Below are positions 1 through 8,584 of a DNA stretch of 64,000 nt, piece after piece. This DNA comes from Palsa-504 sp963839095. GTDB taxonomy: Bacteria > Actinomycetota > Actinomycetes > Streptosporangiales > Streptosporangiaceae. The stretch covers positions 434,001-498,000 of the forward strand of contig CAWIUF010000053.1 in the NCBI GenBank assembly GCA_963839095.1, in the 5' to 3' direction. The stretch's first letter is position 1, and every line of letters starts with the position of its first letter. The translations under genes and the position numbers were made by a program. The notes below the pieces were generated by a model. It was not told the DNA's origin, did not search any database, and saw only the letters and a program-made list of their open reading frames with translations.

Positions 1-1857
1 GGGAACGAGTCGCCGCCCGGTTCCGGCCCGGCGAGGTCCGCGATCCGGGTAGCGCGGCGCCCGGTGTACCTGGCGGGGCGGGAGGCATTGCTGGCGGAGA
101 TCGAGACGCGGCTGGCTGACGGCGAGCCGGGCGGCCCGCGGATCGTGGCGCTCGGCGGCCTGGGCGGGGCAGGTAAGAGCAGCATGGCGGCCGAATACGC
201 GCACCGCCAGCTCGACCGGCTCGGGGTGGTGTGGCAGCTGCCGGCCGGGGACCCGACCGCGCTGGCGGCCGGGTTCGGCGAGCTGGCCGCTCAGCTGGAC
301 GCCGGACCGGGAGATCCGGTGGCGGCCGTGCATACGGCCCTGGCCCGGCGGGACGACTGGCTGCTGGTGTTTGACAACGTGCCGGACCCGGCCGCGATCA
401 ACGGCCTGGTGCCGCCGGCCGGGGGCGGCCGGGTGGTGATCACCAGCCGGTACGGGTACTGGCCAGGCGGGCAGGGCCTCGAGGTGCCGGTGCTGGACCG
501 GGCGGCCGCGGCGGGCTTCCTGCTGCAGCGGACGGGCGCGTCCGGGGCGGAGCAGGCGGCAGGCGAGCTGGCCGAGGAGCTGGGCGGGCTGCCGCTGGCC
601 CTGGAGCAGGCCGCCGCGTACATGCACGCCACCGGGCGTGGCATCGCCTCCTACCTGGAGTTGTTCCGGAGACGGCGGGCGGACCTGCTGGCCTGGGGTG
701 AGGTGGCCGGGTACGACAAGCAGGTCGCCACGACATGGTCGCTGGCCATCGCCGCGCTGGGCCAGGACAGCCCGGCCGCGGGGCTGCTGCGGCTGGCGGC
801 GTGCTGCGCGGCCGAGGACATCCCGCTGGACCTGCTGCTGCGGCCGGGGGCGGATATCGCGGAGTCCGGTGCCGTGGTGATCCCGCTGCTGGCGCCGTTG
901 CTGGACGACGAGCTGGCCCGGGATGACGCCGTGGCCGGGCTGCGGCGGTACTCGCTGATCAGCGCCCCGCGCGACGGGCGGGTGTCGGTACACCGGCTGG
1001 TGCAGGCGATCACGCTGCACCTGCTGCCGGAGGAGGACCGGGCCGCCTGGCGACGCGCCGCCGCCGCGCTGATCGAAGCCGCGCTCCCCCGCGAACCGCA
1101 GGATCCGGACGCCTGGCCGGCGTTCGCGGCCCTGCTGCCGCATGCCCAGGCCGTCCTGGACCCGGCCGGCCGCGGCATGTTCGTGATCGCCCAGTACCTC
1201 GGGAACAGCGGCAGCTACGTAGCGGCCCGTGATCTGTCCCGGCAGGTCTTGGGAGCCCGGGAGACGAGCCTCGGCGCCGAGCATCCCAGTACGCTCGCCG
1301 CCCGCGCCGACCTGGCGTTCTGGACCGGGCAGACCGAGGATCCGGCGGGTGCCCGGGACCAGTTTGCCGCGCTGGTGCCGGTCTACGAGCGGGTGCTGGG
1401 CACCGGGCACCCCCGTACGCTCGCCGCCCGCAGCAACCTGGCCCGCTGGGCTGGGCAGGCCGGCGACCCAGCCGCGGCCAGAGACCAGTACACCGTGCTC
1501 CTGTCGATCCAGGACCGGGTGCTGGGCGCGAGGGATCCCCAGACGCTCACCTACCGCGGCAATGCCGCGTACTGGACGGGTGTGGCGGGTGATCCCGCCG
1601 CCGCCCGGGACCAGTACGCCGAGCTGCTGCCCGTGGTCACCGAGACCTTTGGCGCGGAGCATCCGTCTACCCTTGCCGTGCGCGCGAACCTGGCGCGCTG
1701 GACCGGGGAGGCCGGAGATCGGGCCACGGCCCGGGATCAGTTCGCCGCGCTGCTACCCCTGTACGAGCAGATCCTAGGCCCCGAACACCCAGATACGGGC
1801 TCGGCCCGCGGCAACCTCACCTACTGGGCTGGGCGGGCTGGAGACGCTGGCGGGTGA
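1..1857 (+). CDS. STAND/NB-ARC ATPase with C-terminal TPR repeats (5' end outside window)
   Basis: The frame is open from the first base of the window with no upstream stop, so the gene probably starts outside; an internal GTG lies at 64. Counting from that GTG, residues 31-40 form a P-loop (GGLGGAGKSS), residues 99-106 a Walker B (WLLVFDNV), VVITSRY is the sensor-like strand, and 173-180 (GGLPLAL) is the NB-ARC GLPL motif. From about residue 384 to the end there are four to five tandem 42-residue TPR units, each containing an ARDQ(F/Y) helix and a (G/A)EHP-TLA-R-NLA-W block. Such proteins are signal-activated ATPase switches in actinomycetes, and an effector domain usually lies N-terminal, here unseen. 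The last repeat stops short (WAGRAGDAGG) and the 3' end overlaps the convergent methyltransferase by 41 bases. The function is unknown. Confidence 0.8.
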   Translation, partial: GNESPPGSGPARSAIRVARRPVYLAGREALLAEIETRLADGEPGGPRIVALGGLGGAGKSSMAAEYAHRQLDRLGVVWQLPAGDPTALAAGFGELAAQLDAGPGDPVAAVHTALARRDDWLLVFDNVPDPAAINGLVPPAGGGRVVITSRYGYWPGGQGLEVPVLDRAAAAGFLLQRTGASGAEQAAGELAEELGGLPLALEQAAAYMHATGRGIASYLELFRRRRADLLAWGEVAGYDKQVATTWSLAIAALGQDSPAAGLLRLAACCAAEDIPLDLLLRPGADIAESGAVVIPLLAPLLDDELARDDAVAGLRRYSLISAPRDGRVSVHRLVQAITLHLLPEEDRAAWRRAAAALIEAALPREPQDPDAWPAFAALLPHAQAVLDPAGRGMFVIAQYLGNSGSYVAARDLSRQVLGARETSLGAEHPSTLAARADLAFWTGQTEDPAGARDQFAALVPVYERVLGTGHPRTLAARSNLARWAGQAGDPAAARDQYTVLLSIQDRVLGARDPQTLTYRGNAAYWTGVAGDPAAARDQYAELLPVVTETFGAEHPSTLAVRANLARWTGEAGDRATARDQFAALLPLYEQILGPEHPDTGSARGNLTYWAGRAGDAGG

Positions 1858-2644
1858 TTTCGTAGAGGATGGTGGTGGCGGCGTTGGCGGCGTTGAGGGA
1901 GCTGGCGGCGCCGGTGATGGGGATGCGCACCGTGACATCGCAGAGGTCGCGCCAGGCGGCGGTCAGGCCGGTGGTCTCGTTGCCGACCAGCAGCAGGGTG
2001 GGCTGGGTGAAGTCGTGGTCGAAGACGTTCGTCTCGCCGTGCTCGTCGGCGGCGGCCAGCACGACGGGGCAGCCGTGCGCCCGCTGCTCCTCGACCCAGG
2101 TCATGACCTCGCGGTGCGAGGGGCAGCGGACGACGGGGCGGCCGAACAGGGATCCGGTGCTGGCCCGGACGGTTCTCGGGTCGTAGACGTCGGCGGCGTG
2201 GCCGGTGACGATGATGCCGTCGGCGCCGAAGGCGTCGGCCGACCGGATGATGCTGCCGACGTTGCCGGGGCTGGCGGGGCGGTCGAGGACGACGCCAAGG
2301 AAGCCAGGGCCGACTGTTATCCGGTGCAGGTCGTCAGCCGGCATCTCGACCACGGCGACCAGTTCGGGGGCGGCTTCTTCCTTTTCGCCGAGCTCGGCCA
2401 GCAGGTCGGGGGTCATCGCCACCTGAAGGGCGGGCACGTCGCGGAGCAGGTCGCGGGCCCAGCCGGACAGGGCACGGCCGTCGTCGTAGAGCAGGGCGCG
2501 GAACGGCCAGCCGAACCGGGCCGCCAGCGTGATCGGGCGGACGCCCTGGACCAGGAACTCCCCCGCCCGCTGGCGTTTGGTGCGGTTGCCGAGCAGCGCT
2601 TCCCACTGCTGGAAGCGGGCGTTACGCGAGGAGATCCGCAGCAT
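1817..2644 (-). CDS. TrmH/SpoU family RNA 2'-O-methyltransferase
   Basis: The protein is 275 aa and belongs to the SPOUT superfamily, enzymes that 2'-O-methylate ribose in tRNA or rRNA using SAM. The N-terminal part is a substrate-binding domain containing FLVQGVRPI. The C-terminal knotted domain carries the three SpoU motifs: NVGSIIRSADAFGADGII, LLLVGNETTGL and the final SSLNAANAATTILYE, which form the SAM pocket. I chose ATG 2644 (MLRISSRN) because the homologous region begins there and GGAAG lies 10 bases upstream; the frame is open to 2731 but that extension is Ser/His/Arg-rich. Which RNA position is modified cannot be told from sequence. The gene is divergent from the alpha/beta hydrolase, with a 52-base gap. 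Confidence 0.85.
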   Translation of the reverse strand: MLRISSRNARFQQWEALLGNRTKRQRAGEFLVQGVRPITLAARFGWPFRALLYDDGRALSGWARDLLRDVPALQVAMTPDLLAELGEKEEAAPELVAVVEMPADDLHRITVGPGFLGVVLDRPASPGNVGSIIRSADAFGADGIIVTGHAADVYDPRTVRASTGSLFGRPVVRCPSHREVMTWVEEQRAHGCPVVLAAADEHGETNVFDHDFTQPTLLLVGNETTGLTAAWRDLCDVTVRIPITGAASSLNAANAATTILYEITRQRLQPAQPSR

Positions 2645-2696
2645 GGCGATGAGTCTTCCAGCTCCCCGCCGTCTGTGGTGCGAGGAGGATGTGCTC

Positions 2697-3463
2697 ATGA
2701 GCGAGGTCACCACCGGGTACGCCCCGGTCAACGGGCTGACGATGTACTACGAGGTGCACGGCTGCCGGCGGCACGGGCCGGCCGCTGGTGCTGCTGCCCG
2801 GCGGGGCGTCGACCATCGAGTTGTCGTTCGGCGCGGTCCTGCCCGGGCTCTGCCGACGGCCGTCAGGTGATCGCCGCCGAGCTGCAGGGACACGGGCGCA
2901 CCGCCGACATCGACCGGGACATGACCGTGGCCGCCCTGGCCGGGGACGTGGCCGGGCTGCTCGGCCAGCTGGGCGTGGACCAGGCCGACGTGCTCGGCTT
3001 CAGCCTCGGCGGCGAGGTGGCGCTGCAGCTGGCGCTCGACCACCCGGACCGGGTCGGCCGGATCGTCCTGGTCTCGGTCGGCTACGCTCCCGACGGGTTC
3101 CACGCCGAGATCTCCGACCCGGCTCAGCACGCTACCTCGACCCGGATGCCCACCGCCGAGGACTTCCGGCAGATGCGCGAGGCCTACGACCGGCTGGCGC
3201 CCGGCCCCGGCGACTTCGACTTCCTGGCGGCCAGGGGCGGGCAGGCGGGCAGCCGGGGCTGGACCGCGGCGGAGCTCGGCCGGATCAGCGCCCCGGCGCT
3301 GCTCGTCTTCGGCGACCACGACTTCTTCCGCCTGGAGCACGCGGTCGAGATGCACGCGCTGATACCCGGCGCGCAGCTCGCGGTGCTGCCCGGCACCACC
3401 CACATGGGCCTGATGCGGCGGGCCGACCTGATGGTTCCGCTGGTCAGGGACTTTCTCGGCTAG
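2697..3463 (+). CDS. alpha/beta-fold hydrolase, interrupted by two +1 frameshifts
   Basis: Three successive frames together give a complete alpha/beta hydrolase. MSEVTTGYAPVNGLTMYYEVHG starts at ATG 2697 after GAGGAGG. GRPLVLLPGGAS then follows in the next frame, and RQVIAAELQGHGRT to the end lies in the third. One surplus base near 2763-2770 and one near 2848-2860 restore a 254-aa protein, the normal family length. The nucleophile elbow is GFSLGG, the acid is in LLVFGDHDFF and the histidine in GTTHMGL, so the catalytic triad is intact. The substrate is unknown. The 3' end overlaps the convergent hypothetical gene by 20 bases. Either the sequence has two indel errors within 100 bases or this is a recent pseudogene; intact catalytic residues favour error. 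Confidence 0.75.
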
Positions 3464-4193
3464 CCAGCAGGTCGAGGCGGGCGCGCAGCAGCGCGCGGTG
3501 CGCCACCACGTCGTCGACCTGGTCGGACTGCTCGGGGCCCTCGCCGGCGGTGATCGCCCGCGACAGCCGGAGCCGGGCGTCGGCGGTGCCGATCACCTCG
3601 AACACCACCAGCGGGTTGCGCTTCGCCTCCTGCTCGGTGTCGGCGCGCAGGCTGGTCCCCTTGGCGACCCAGACGTCCCTGATCTTGCCGCCGCGGGCAT
3701 GGTCGATCAGCACGCTGACGGCGTGCTGCTTGTCACCGTAGGCGAAGGTCATGGTCAGCGACTCCTGGCGGCCGCCGACGTCGGCGTAATGCCAGCAGTC
3801 GCGGACCTGCGGCGAGCCGATCGCGGCGGCCCACGGCGGATCGGCCACGTCGCCGGCGGCGAGCCGGGTGGCCGCCTGACCGGCCGCGGTGCGCAGGGCC
3901 GGCGAGCCGACCGCGGCCAGGATGCGCAGCAGGGCGAGGGCCTCCGGGGTGGCCGCGGCCTCGGCCGCCGGCACCAGCGACTTGGTCAGGGTGTCCATCA
4001 GCGAGGACAGGCCCGCGGCCGACGAGGCCAGCGCGCCGATCAGGTCGGAGCCCCAGAGCTCGGCGTCCACCGGGTCGTCCAGCTGGCCCAGCACATCCCG
4101 GACCTCGGCCAGGACCCCGCCGAAGGTCTCCTCGACGGCGACCGGCGCGAACAGGCGGGCGAAGTCGGGCTCGGCGGGATCGGTGGCATCCAT
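3444..4193 (-). CDS. Hypothetical cytosolic protein
   Basis: Reading from ATG 4193 (MDATDPAEPDFARLFA) this gives 249 aa with no signal or membrane segment. The N-terminal half is Ala/Leu-rich and helical. The middle holds a beta-rich block with DCWHYADVGGRQESLTM and VSVLIDHARGGKIRDVWV, and the C-terminus is charged. I do not recognise a family with certainty. The same frame runs on without a stop into the upstream secreted-protein gene, giving a 496-aa ORF. A strong terminator hairpin lies at the junction and the upstream gene has a TAG one frame away, so I treat them as two genes. No clear ribosome binding site precedes 4193. The 3' end overlaps the hydrolase gene tail to tail. Confidence 0.6.
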   Translation of the reverse strand: MDATDPAEPDFARLFAPVAVEETFGGVLAEVRDVLGQLDDPVDAELWGSDLIGALASSAAGLSSLMDTLTKSLVPAAEAAATPEALALLRILAAVGSPALRTAAGQAATRLAAGDVADPPWAAAIGSPQVRDCWHYADVGGRQESLTMTFAYGDKQHAVSVLIDHARGGKIRDVWVAKGTSLRADTEQEAKRNPLVVFEVIGTADARLRLSRAITAGEGPEQSDQVDDVVAHRALLRARLDLLASRESP

Positions 4194-4207
4194 GCCGAGC
4201 AGGATAA

Positions 4208-4241
4208 GCGAAGGACCCCGCCGGGAGACGGGGTCCTTCGC
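4208..4241 (-). terminator. Perfect 13-bp stem terminator-like hairpin
   Basis: GCGAAGGACCCCG (4208-4220) and CGGGGTCCTTCGC (4229-4241) form a perfect 13-bp stem with an 8-base loop. It lies immediately after the corrected stop (TAG, 4261-4259) of the minus-strand secreted-protein gene and just before ATG 4193 of the next gene. There is no long U tract, which is common for actinobacterial terminators. Confidence 0.7.
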
Positions 4242-4258
4242 GGCTTTCTCGCGCAGTG

Positions 4259-4934
4259 CTACAGGGAGGGGGCCGGTCGCCGGGCCGCCGTTCTGGCCGG
4301 CGCCCGAGAGGGCGCCGGTGACGCCGCTGACCGCGCTGCTGACCGGGTTGCTGCCGTCGCTGCTGGGAACGAGGTTGCCGACCGCCCCGCTCACGCTGCC
4401 GTTGCTGCCGCTGAGCGAGCCGGTCACGTTGCCCAGGCTGGGGGCCACGCTGGCGGCGTTGCCGAGGTTGGGGATGACGCCGGAGAGCGAGTTGAGGCCG
4501 GGGATAGCGCTCGAGGCGCCGGAGCTGCTGGGGGCCTGGGCCGCGCTGGTGATGCGGGCCGGGCCGTTGGACTGGCCGCTGGCCTGCGTCTGGTCGCCCT
4601 GCGACTGGCTGCCCGGCGTCTGGCTGCCCGGCGTCTGGCTGCCCGGCTGCGGGCCGGTGATGAACGACCGGGAGTCGCCGTTGACCTGGGTGGAGCTGCA
4701 GGATTCGCCGATGGCGCCGGCCGCCGCCGTGAGCCCGATGGACACCGGCAGGTTGGGCAGGGCGCAGAAGACCCCGCCGGCGCCCGCTCCGTTGAGGCCC
4801 TGGGTGACCCCGGTCACCGGGATCGGGGTGCTGTGCGGAGCGGCGAACGCGGGCGCGGCTACGCCCACCGTCAGGATGGCCGCCGACGCGGCACCCCCGA
4901 GCAAAATGCGCCAGTTGAACACGGAACACTCCAT
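4259..4934 (-). CDS. Secreted Gly/Ser/Asn-rich hypothetical protein, frameshift near the 3' end
   Basis: The N-terminus has a classic signal peptide: WR, a hydrophobic core AASAAILTVGVAA, then PAFA-AP as the cleavage site. The mature part contains two cysteines (FCAL and ESCSS), a GSQTPGSQTPGSQ repeat and a long low-complexity tail of G/S/N/V, typical of an extracytoplasmic or wall-associated protein. ATG 4934 is possible, but GTG 4922 sits 8 bases after a GGAG and may be the true start. As read, the frame continues into the downstream gene. Removing one base in the G run near 4262-4272 brings a TAG at 4261-4259 into frame directly before the hairpin, giving about 224 aa. I do not recognise a family. 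Confidence 0.65.
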
Positions 4935-5054
4935 TTCGTCAAAGGCAGTGAACGGCCGCGCCGGGCGGAACCTGAGCGCGGGACGCGGGCCGGAATCCGG
5001 CGGACCGGGGACGAGCCGAGTCCCGACCCTAACACACTCTGAGTGATCGTCGAG

Positions 5055-6053
5055 TTACTCTTCGGAGTATCCGTTGACCCGTACCGTGTCCAGCAGCCGC
5101 TCGTAGGCGGCCAGGTCGACGCGGTCCCGCTCGACGGCGTCGCCGGGCTCCCTGGTCCAGGTGCCCGCCCCGCCGGCCGCCAGGGCCAGGGCGTGCCGGA
5201 GCCGGTCCGGCCAGGACCAGCCGAGCAACTGGCCGGGCACCAGTCCGGCCACCAGCGCGCCCCGGGCCGACGCGTACCCCGGGTCGGACCCGGCGGACCC
5301 GGCGGACCCGGCTGGCCCCGCCGTGGCGTTCGCGGGCTCGACGTGCGCGGTCCACTCGCCGCCCGCGGTCACCGCGCGGACCACGCCGCCGGCCGCGACG
5401 GCGGCCGCGCCCGCGCCCCGCCGGACCAGGTCGGCGGCGAGCTCCCGGGGGTCCGCCTCGGCCCGGCTCGAGTCGGCCACCACCAGGTCCGGGCCGTGGC
5501 CGACGGCGTACTTGAGCTCCTCGCCGCCCGCGTCGAGGATCACCGGGACGCCCGCCTCGACCGCGTAGGTCACCAGCGAGCCGTAGGTATCCGCGTCCAG
5601 GCTGTCGGGCAGGCTGCCGCAGAGCACGACGGCGGCGGCGCCCGTCATCAGCCGCCGGTAGTCCGCGGCGAAGCGGCCGAGTTCCTCGGTGGTGATGTAC
5701 GGGCCCGGCTCGGAGAAGCGCTGCACCGGACCCGCCGGGTCCGGATCGGAAAACCGGAAGAAGCGCCGCGACTCGCCCCGGATCAGCGTGAACGCCGTCG
5801 GTACCCCGGACCTGGCCAGGTCCTGCACGATGAGCTCGCCGCAGGCGCCGCCGACCAGGCCGGCCGCGAGCACGTCATGGCCGAAGGCGCGCAGCACCCG
5901 GGCCACCGTCACCCCGCGGCCCCCGGCCCGGTAGGCCGGCCGGGAGACCGGGACGATGCCCTCGGCGGCCGGATCGCCGCCCAGGTCGGAGGCCGTGTAG
6001 GCCACGTGCAGCGCCGCGTTGAGCGTGATCGTCACGATCACGTCACCGCTCAT
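5055..6053 (-). CDS. PfkB-fold sugar kinase homologue (1-phosphofructokinase-like), catalytic motif missing
   Basis: ATG 6053 follows GGAAAGGCGG and gives 332 aa, normal for FruK/LacC-type kinases. The fold is recognisable from TITLNAALHVAYT at the N-terminus, from AGGRGVTVARVLRAFGHDV (the sugar-binding GGKG-like motif) and from the C-terminal ALAAGGAG helix. However, three key positions differ from active enzymes. NPALD is NAALH, GGKG is GGRG, and the family's catalytic GAGD is replaced by SDPGYASARGALVAG, so the catalytic base and anion hole appear lost. A GSAGSAGS insert coded by 9-bp repeats (about 5282-5312) lies just before this point. It may be a non-catalytic sugar-binding protein. 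It is tandem with, and upstream of, the secreted-protein gene on the same strand. Confidence 0.75.
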   Translation of the reverse strand: MSGDVIVTITLNAALHVAYTASDLGGDPAAEGIVPVSRPAYRAGGRGVTVARVLRAFGHDVLAAGLVGGACGELIVQDLARSGVPTAFTLIRGESRRFFRFSDPDPAGPVQRFSEPGPYITTEELGRFAADYRRLMTGAAAVVLCGSLPDSLDADTYGSLVTYAVEAGVPVILDAGGEELKYAVGHGPDLVVADSSRAEADPRELAADLVRRGAGAAAVAAGGVVRAVTAGGEWTAHVEPANATAGPAGSAGSAGSDPGYASARGALVAGLVPGQLLGWSWPDRLRHALALAAGGAGTWTREPGDAVERDRVDLAAYERLLDTVRVNGYSEE

Positions 6054-6192
6054 GGATTTCAAGCCGCCTTTCCTGGGCTCCGAGGAGACCCGTTCGGCCT
6101 ATTATGCGGGGTCAGCGGGCCTGGCCGGGCCGCGGGACCTGGACCGGCTACGGCGGGGTGCCCCCGTCAACTGCGCTGCGTAGGCTCGGGCC

Positions 6193-7339
6193 ATGGGCAA
6201 CGGATTCGAGGACCTCGACCTGGACCGGCTGCGGCGGCGGCGGAGCGAGAAGTGGCGGCTGTTCGCGCCGGACGTGCTGCCCGCGTTTATCGCGGAGATG
6301 GACTACGACCTCGCCGAGCCGGTGCTCGCGGCGCTGCGCGAGGCCGTCGACCTGAGCGACTGCGGGTACGCCGCGCGGCCGGGCATCGGCCCGGCCTTCG
6401 CCGGGTTCGCCCAGGCCCGGCACGACTGGACGGTCGACCCGGACCGGGTGCACCTGATACCCGACGTGATGGCGGGCGTCGACGCGCTGCTGGCCCTGGC
6501 CACCGAGCCCGGCGACGGCGTGGTCATCAACACGCCGGTGTACCCCCCGTTCTTCAAGCACATCGGCTTCGCCCGGCGGCAGGTGGTGGAGGTGCCGCTG
6601 GTCCTGGCCGGACGGGCGCTGGGAGCTCGACTTCGCCGGGCTGGAGGCGGCGTTCGCCGCGGGCGCCCGCGGCTACCTGCTCTGCAGCCCGCACAACCCG
6701 ACCGGGCGGGTGTTCAGCGCGCAGGACCTCGGCCGGATCGCGGACCTGGCCGACCGGTACGGGGTCTTCGTGATGGCCGACGAGATCCACGCCCCGCTGA
6801 CCCTGCCCGGCGCCCGGCACACGCCGTTCGTCTCGCTCGGCGGCGCGGCGGCTGAGCACGGCGTGACGCTGGCCTCGGCGTCCAAGGCGTTCAACGTGGC
6901 CGGGCTCAAGGGCGCGGTCGCGGTGGCCGGCTCGGCGACCACGGAGCGGCTGCTCAGCCGGCTGCCCGAGTCGTGCCAGTACGGCGCCGGGCTGTTCGGC
7001 GTGCTGGCCTCGCTGGCCGCGTGGAGTTCGGGCGGGGACTGGCTGGACGCGCTGATCCGGCAGCTGGATCACGCCCGGGCCGAGTTCGGGCGGCTGCTGG
7101 GCGAGCGGCTGCCCGCGGCGCGCTATGTCCCGCCCGAGGCGAGCTTCCTGGCCTGGGTCGACTGCTCCCGGCTCGGCCTGGGCCCGGAGCCCGCGCAGGT
7201 GTTCCTGGACCGCGGCCGGGTCGCGCTCGGCCGCGGGCTCAACTTCGGCGCGCCGGGCGACGGCTACGCCCGGGTCACGATCGGTACCAGCAGCGCGCTG
7301 CTGGCCGGCATCGTGGACCGGATGGCCGCCGCCTGCTGA
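6193..7339 (+). CDS. PatB/MalY-type PLP aminotransferase or C-S lyase, one frameshift
   Basis: This is a fold-type I PLP enzyme of the MalY/PatB group (cystathionine beta-lyase-like). The N-terminal frame has KWRLFAPDVLPAFIAEMDY and GYAARPG, the family's hallmark start, and VVINTPVYPPFF. The C-terminal frame has SPHNPTGRVFS, MADEIHAPLTLPG, the PLP lysine in ASASKAFNVAGLKG and a substrate-arginine region near the end. The two are joined by removing one base around 6605-6612 (…PLVLAG to DGRWELDF), giving 381 aa, the usual length. It converges on the P450 operon with no gap (stop 7339, P450 stop 7340). It could supply an amine or thiol for that pathway, but this is only suggested by position. 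Confidence 0.75.
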
Positions 7340-8584
7340 TTACGTCAGGTAGACCGGGAGGCTCTCCAGGCCGCGCAGGGTGGAGCCGGGCGAGCGGTAG
7401 ACCGGCGGCCCGGCCAGCCGCATGTCCGGGAAGCGCCGCAGCAGCCGGGGGAACAGGGCCTCGCCCTGCATGCTGGCCAGTCCGGCCCCCAGGCAGTAGT
7501 GCGGCCCGGCGCCGAAGCTCAGCGACGGGACCCGCTCCCGGGTCACGTCGAACGTCTCGGGCTCCTTCACCCGGGCCGGGTCCCGGTTCGCGGCGGCGAT
7601 CAGGCCGAAGATCATGCTGCCGGGCGCGATCTCGGTGCCGGCCAGCTCGGCCGGCTCCAGCGCGGTCCTGGCGACCAGCTGCACCGGTGGCTCGTAGCGC
7701 AGGATCTCGGCCACCGCGTTGGGCCCGAGCTCGTCGTCCTCGGTGACCAGCCAGGCTTGCTCCGGGTGCTCGAGCAGCAGCTTGGTGCCGAGCCCGACCA
7801 TGCTGGCCGGGGAGTCGAACCCGGCGCCGAACAGCAGGACCGCCATGCCGAGCTGCTCCTGCTCGCCCTCCCCGGCCTGGCTGGCGGCCAGCTGGGCGAG
7901 CAGGTTGTCTTCGCCTCCGTGGCGGCCGGCCAGCACCGCCGCCAGCCGCTGGACCAGCTCTTCCCCGTAGGTCACGAAGTTGCGGCGCTGGCTGGCCGAG
8001 GCGAACTGCTCGAAGACCACGCCGAGCCTGCGGGCCAGCTGGCCGAGCCGCAGCGCCTCGTCATCGGGGATGGCGAGCAGGCGGCCGAGGGACAGCGACG
8101 CGAACGGCATCGCCAGGTCCTCGACGATGTCCACCGGACCGGGGCCGGACCCGGCCAGCCGGTCCAGCAGCAGCCCGGTGATCTCGTCCAGGTCGGTCCG
8201 GAACGCCCCGATCTGCCGGGGGGTGAACGGCCGCGACGCGACCTGCCGGCGCGCCCGGTGAGCCGGGCCGGACATCATCACCATCGAGTGGTACACGCAG
8301 TTGGTGAACGCGCTGTCGCGCCAGCCCGGGTTCAGCGTGTCGAGCTGGGCAAAGGTCGGCGGCCCGAACGCCGGGTCACGAAGCAGCCGCGAGCAGCTCT
8401 CGAACGTGCTGACCAGGTAGCCGCCCGGCATCCCGGGGAAGCGGATAGGCAGGAACGGCGCCCGGTCCCGCAGCTCGGAGTAGAGCGGGTACGGGTCGTC
8501 CAGCGGTCGCGGCCGGATCAGCCGCAGGAAGATCCGCAGCGCCTCCGCCTCGGCGGACCGCGCTTCAGCGACGGCGGCGGTCAT
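7340..8584 (-). CDS. Cytochrome P450
   Basis: The protein is 414 aa, typical of soluble bacterial class I P450s that need ferredoxin partners. The heme loop is FGAGPHYCLG, with the cysteine thiolate ligand near residue 364. The K-helix ExxR is EILRYEPP, and the I-helix oxygen-activating motif reads AGFDS, where Asp-Ser takes the place of the usual acid-Thr pair. ATG 8584 overlaps the TGA of the upstream hydrolase (ATGA), so translation is coupled; the frame is open further upstream but only as shadow of that gene. It is the last gene of a glycosyltransferase-hydrolase-P450 cassette and probably a tailoring oxidase of a small molecule. Confidence 0.9.
   Translation of the reverse strand: MTAAVAEARSAEAEALRIFLRLIRPRPLDDPYPLYSELRDRAPFLPIRFPGMPGGYLVSTFESCSRLLRDPAFGPPTFAQLDTLNPGWRDSAFTNCVYHSMVMMSGPAHRARRQVASRPFTPRQIGAFRTDLDEITGLLLDRLAGSGPGPVDIVEDLAMPFASLSLGRLLAIPDDEALRLGQLARRLGVVFEQFASASQRRNFVTYGEELVQRLAAVLAGRHGGEDNLLAQLAASQAGEGEQEQLGMAVLLFGAGFDSPASMVGLGTKLLLEHPEQAWLVTEDDELGPNAVAEILRYEPPVQLVARTALEPAELAGTEIAPGSMIFGLIAAANRDPARVKEPETFDVTRERVPSLSFGAGPHYCLGAGLASMQGEALFPRLLRRFPDMRLAGPPVYRSPGSTLRGLESLPVYLT

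Noticed and set aside
2015..2690. Long plus-strand open frame upstream of the alpha/beta hydrolase (part of a 482-codon frame)
   Set aside because: It is the antisense shadow of the TrmH-type methyltransferase; only the part after about 2860 matches a real protein.
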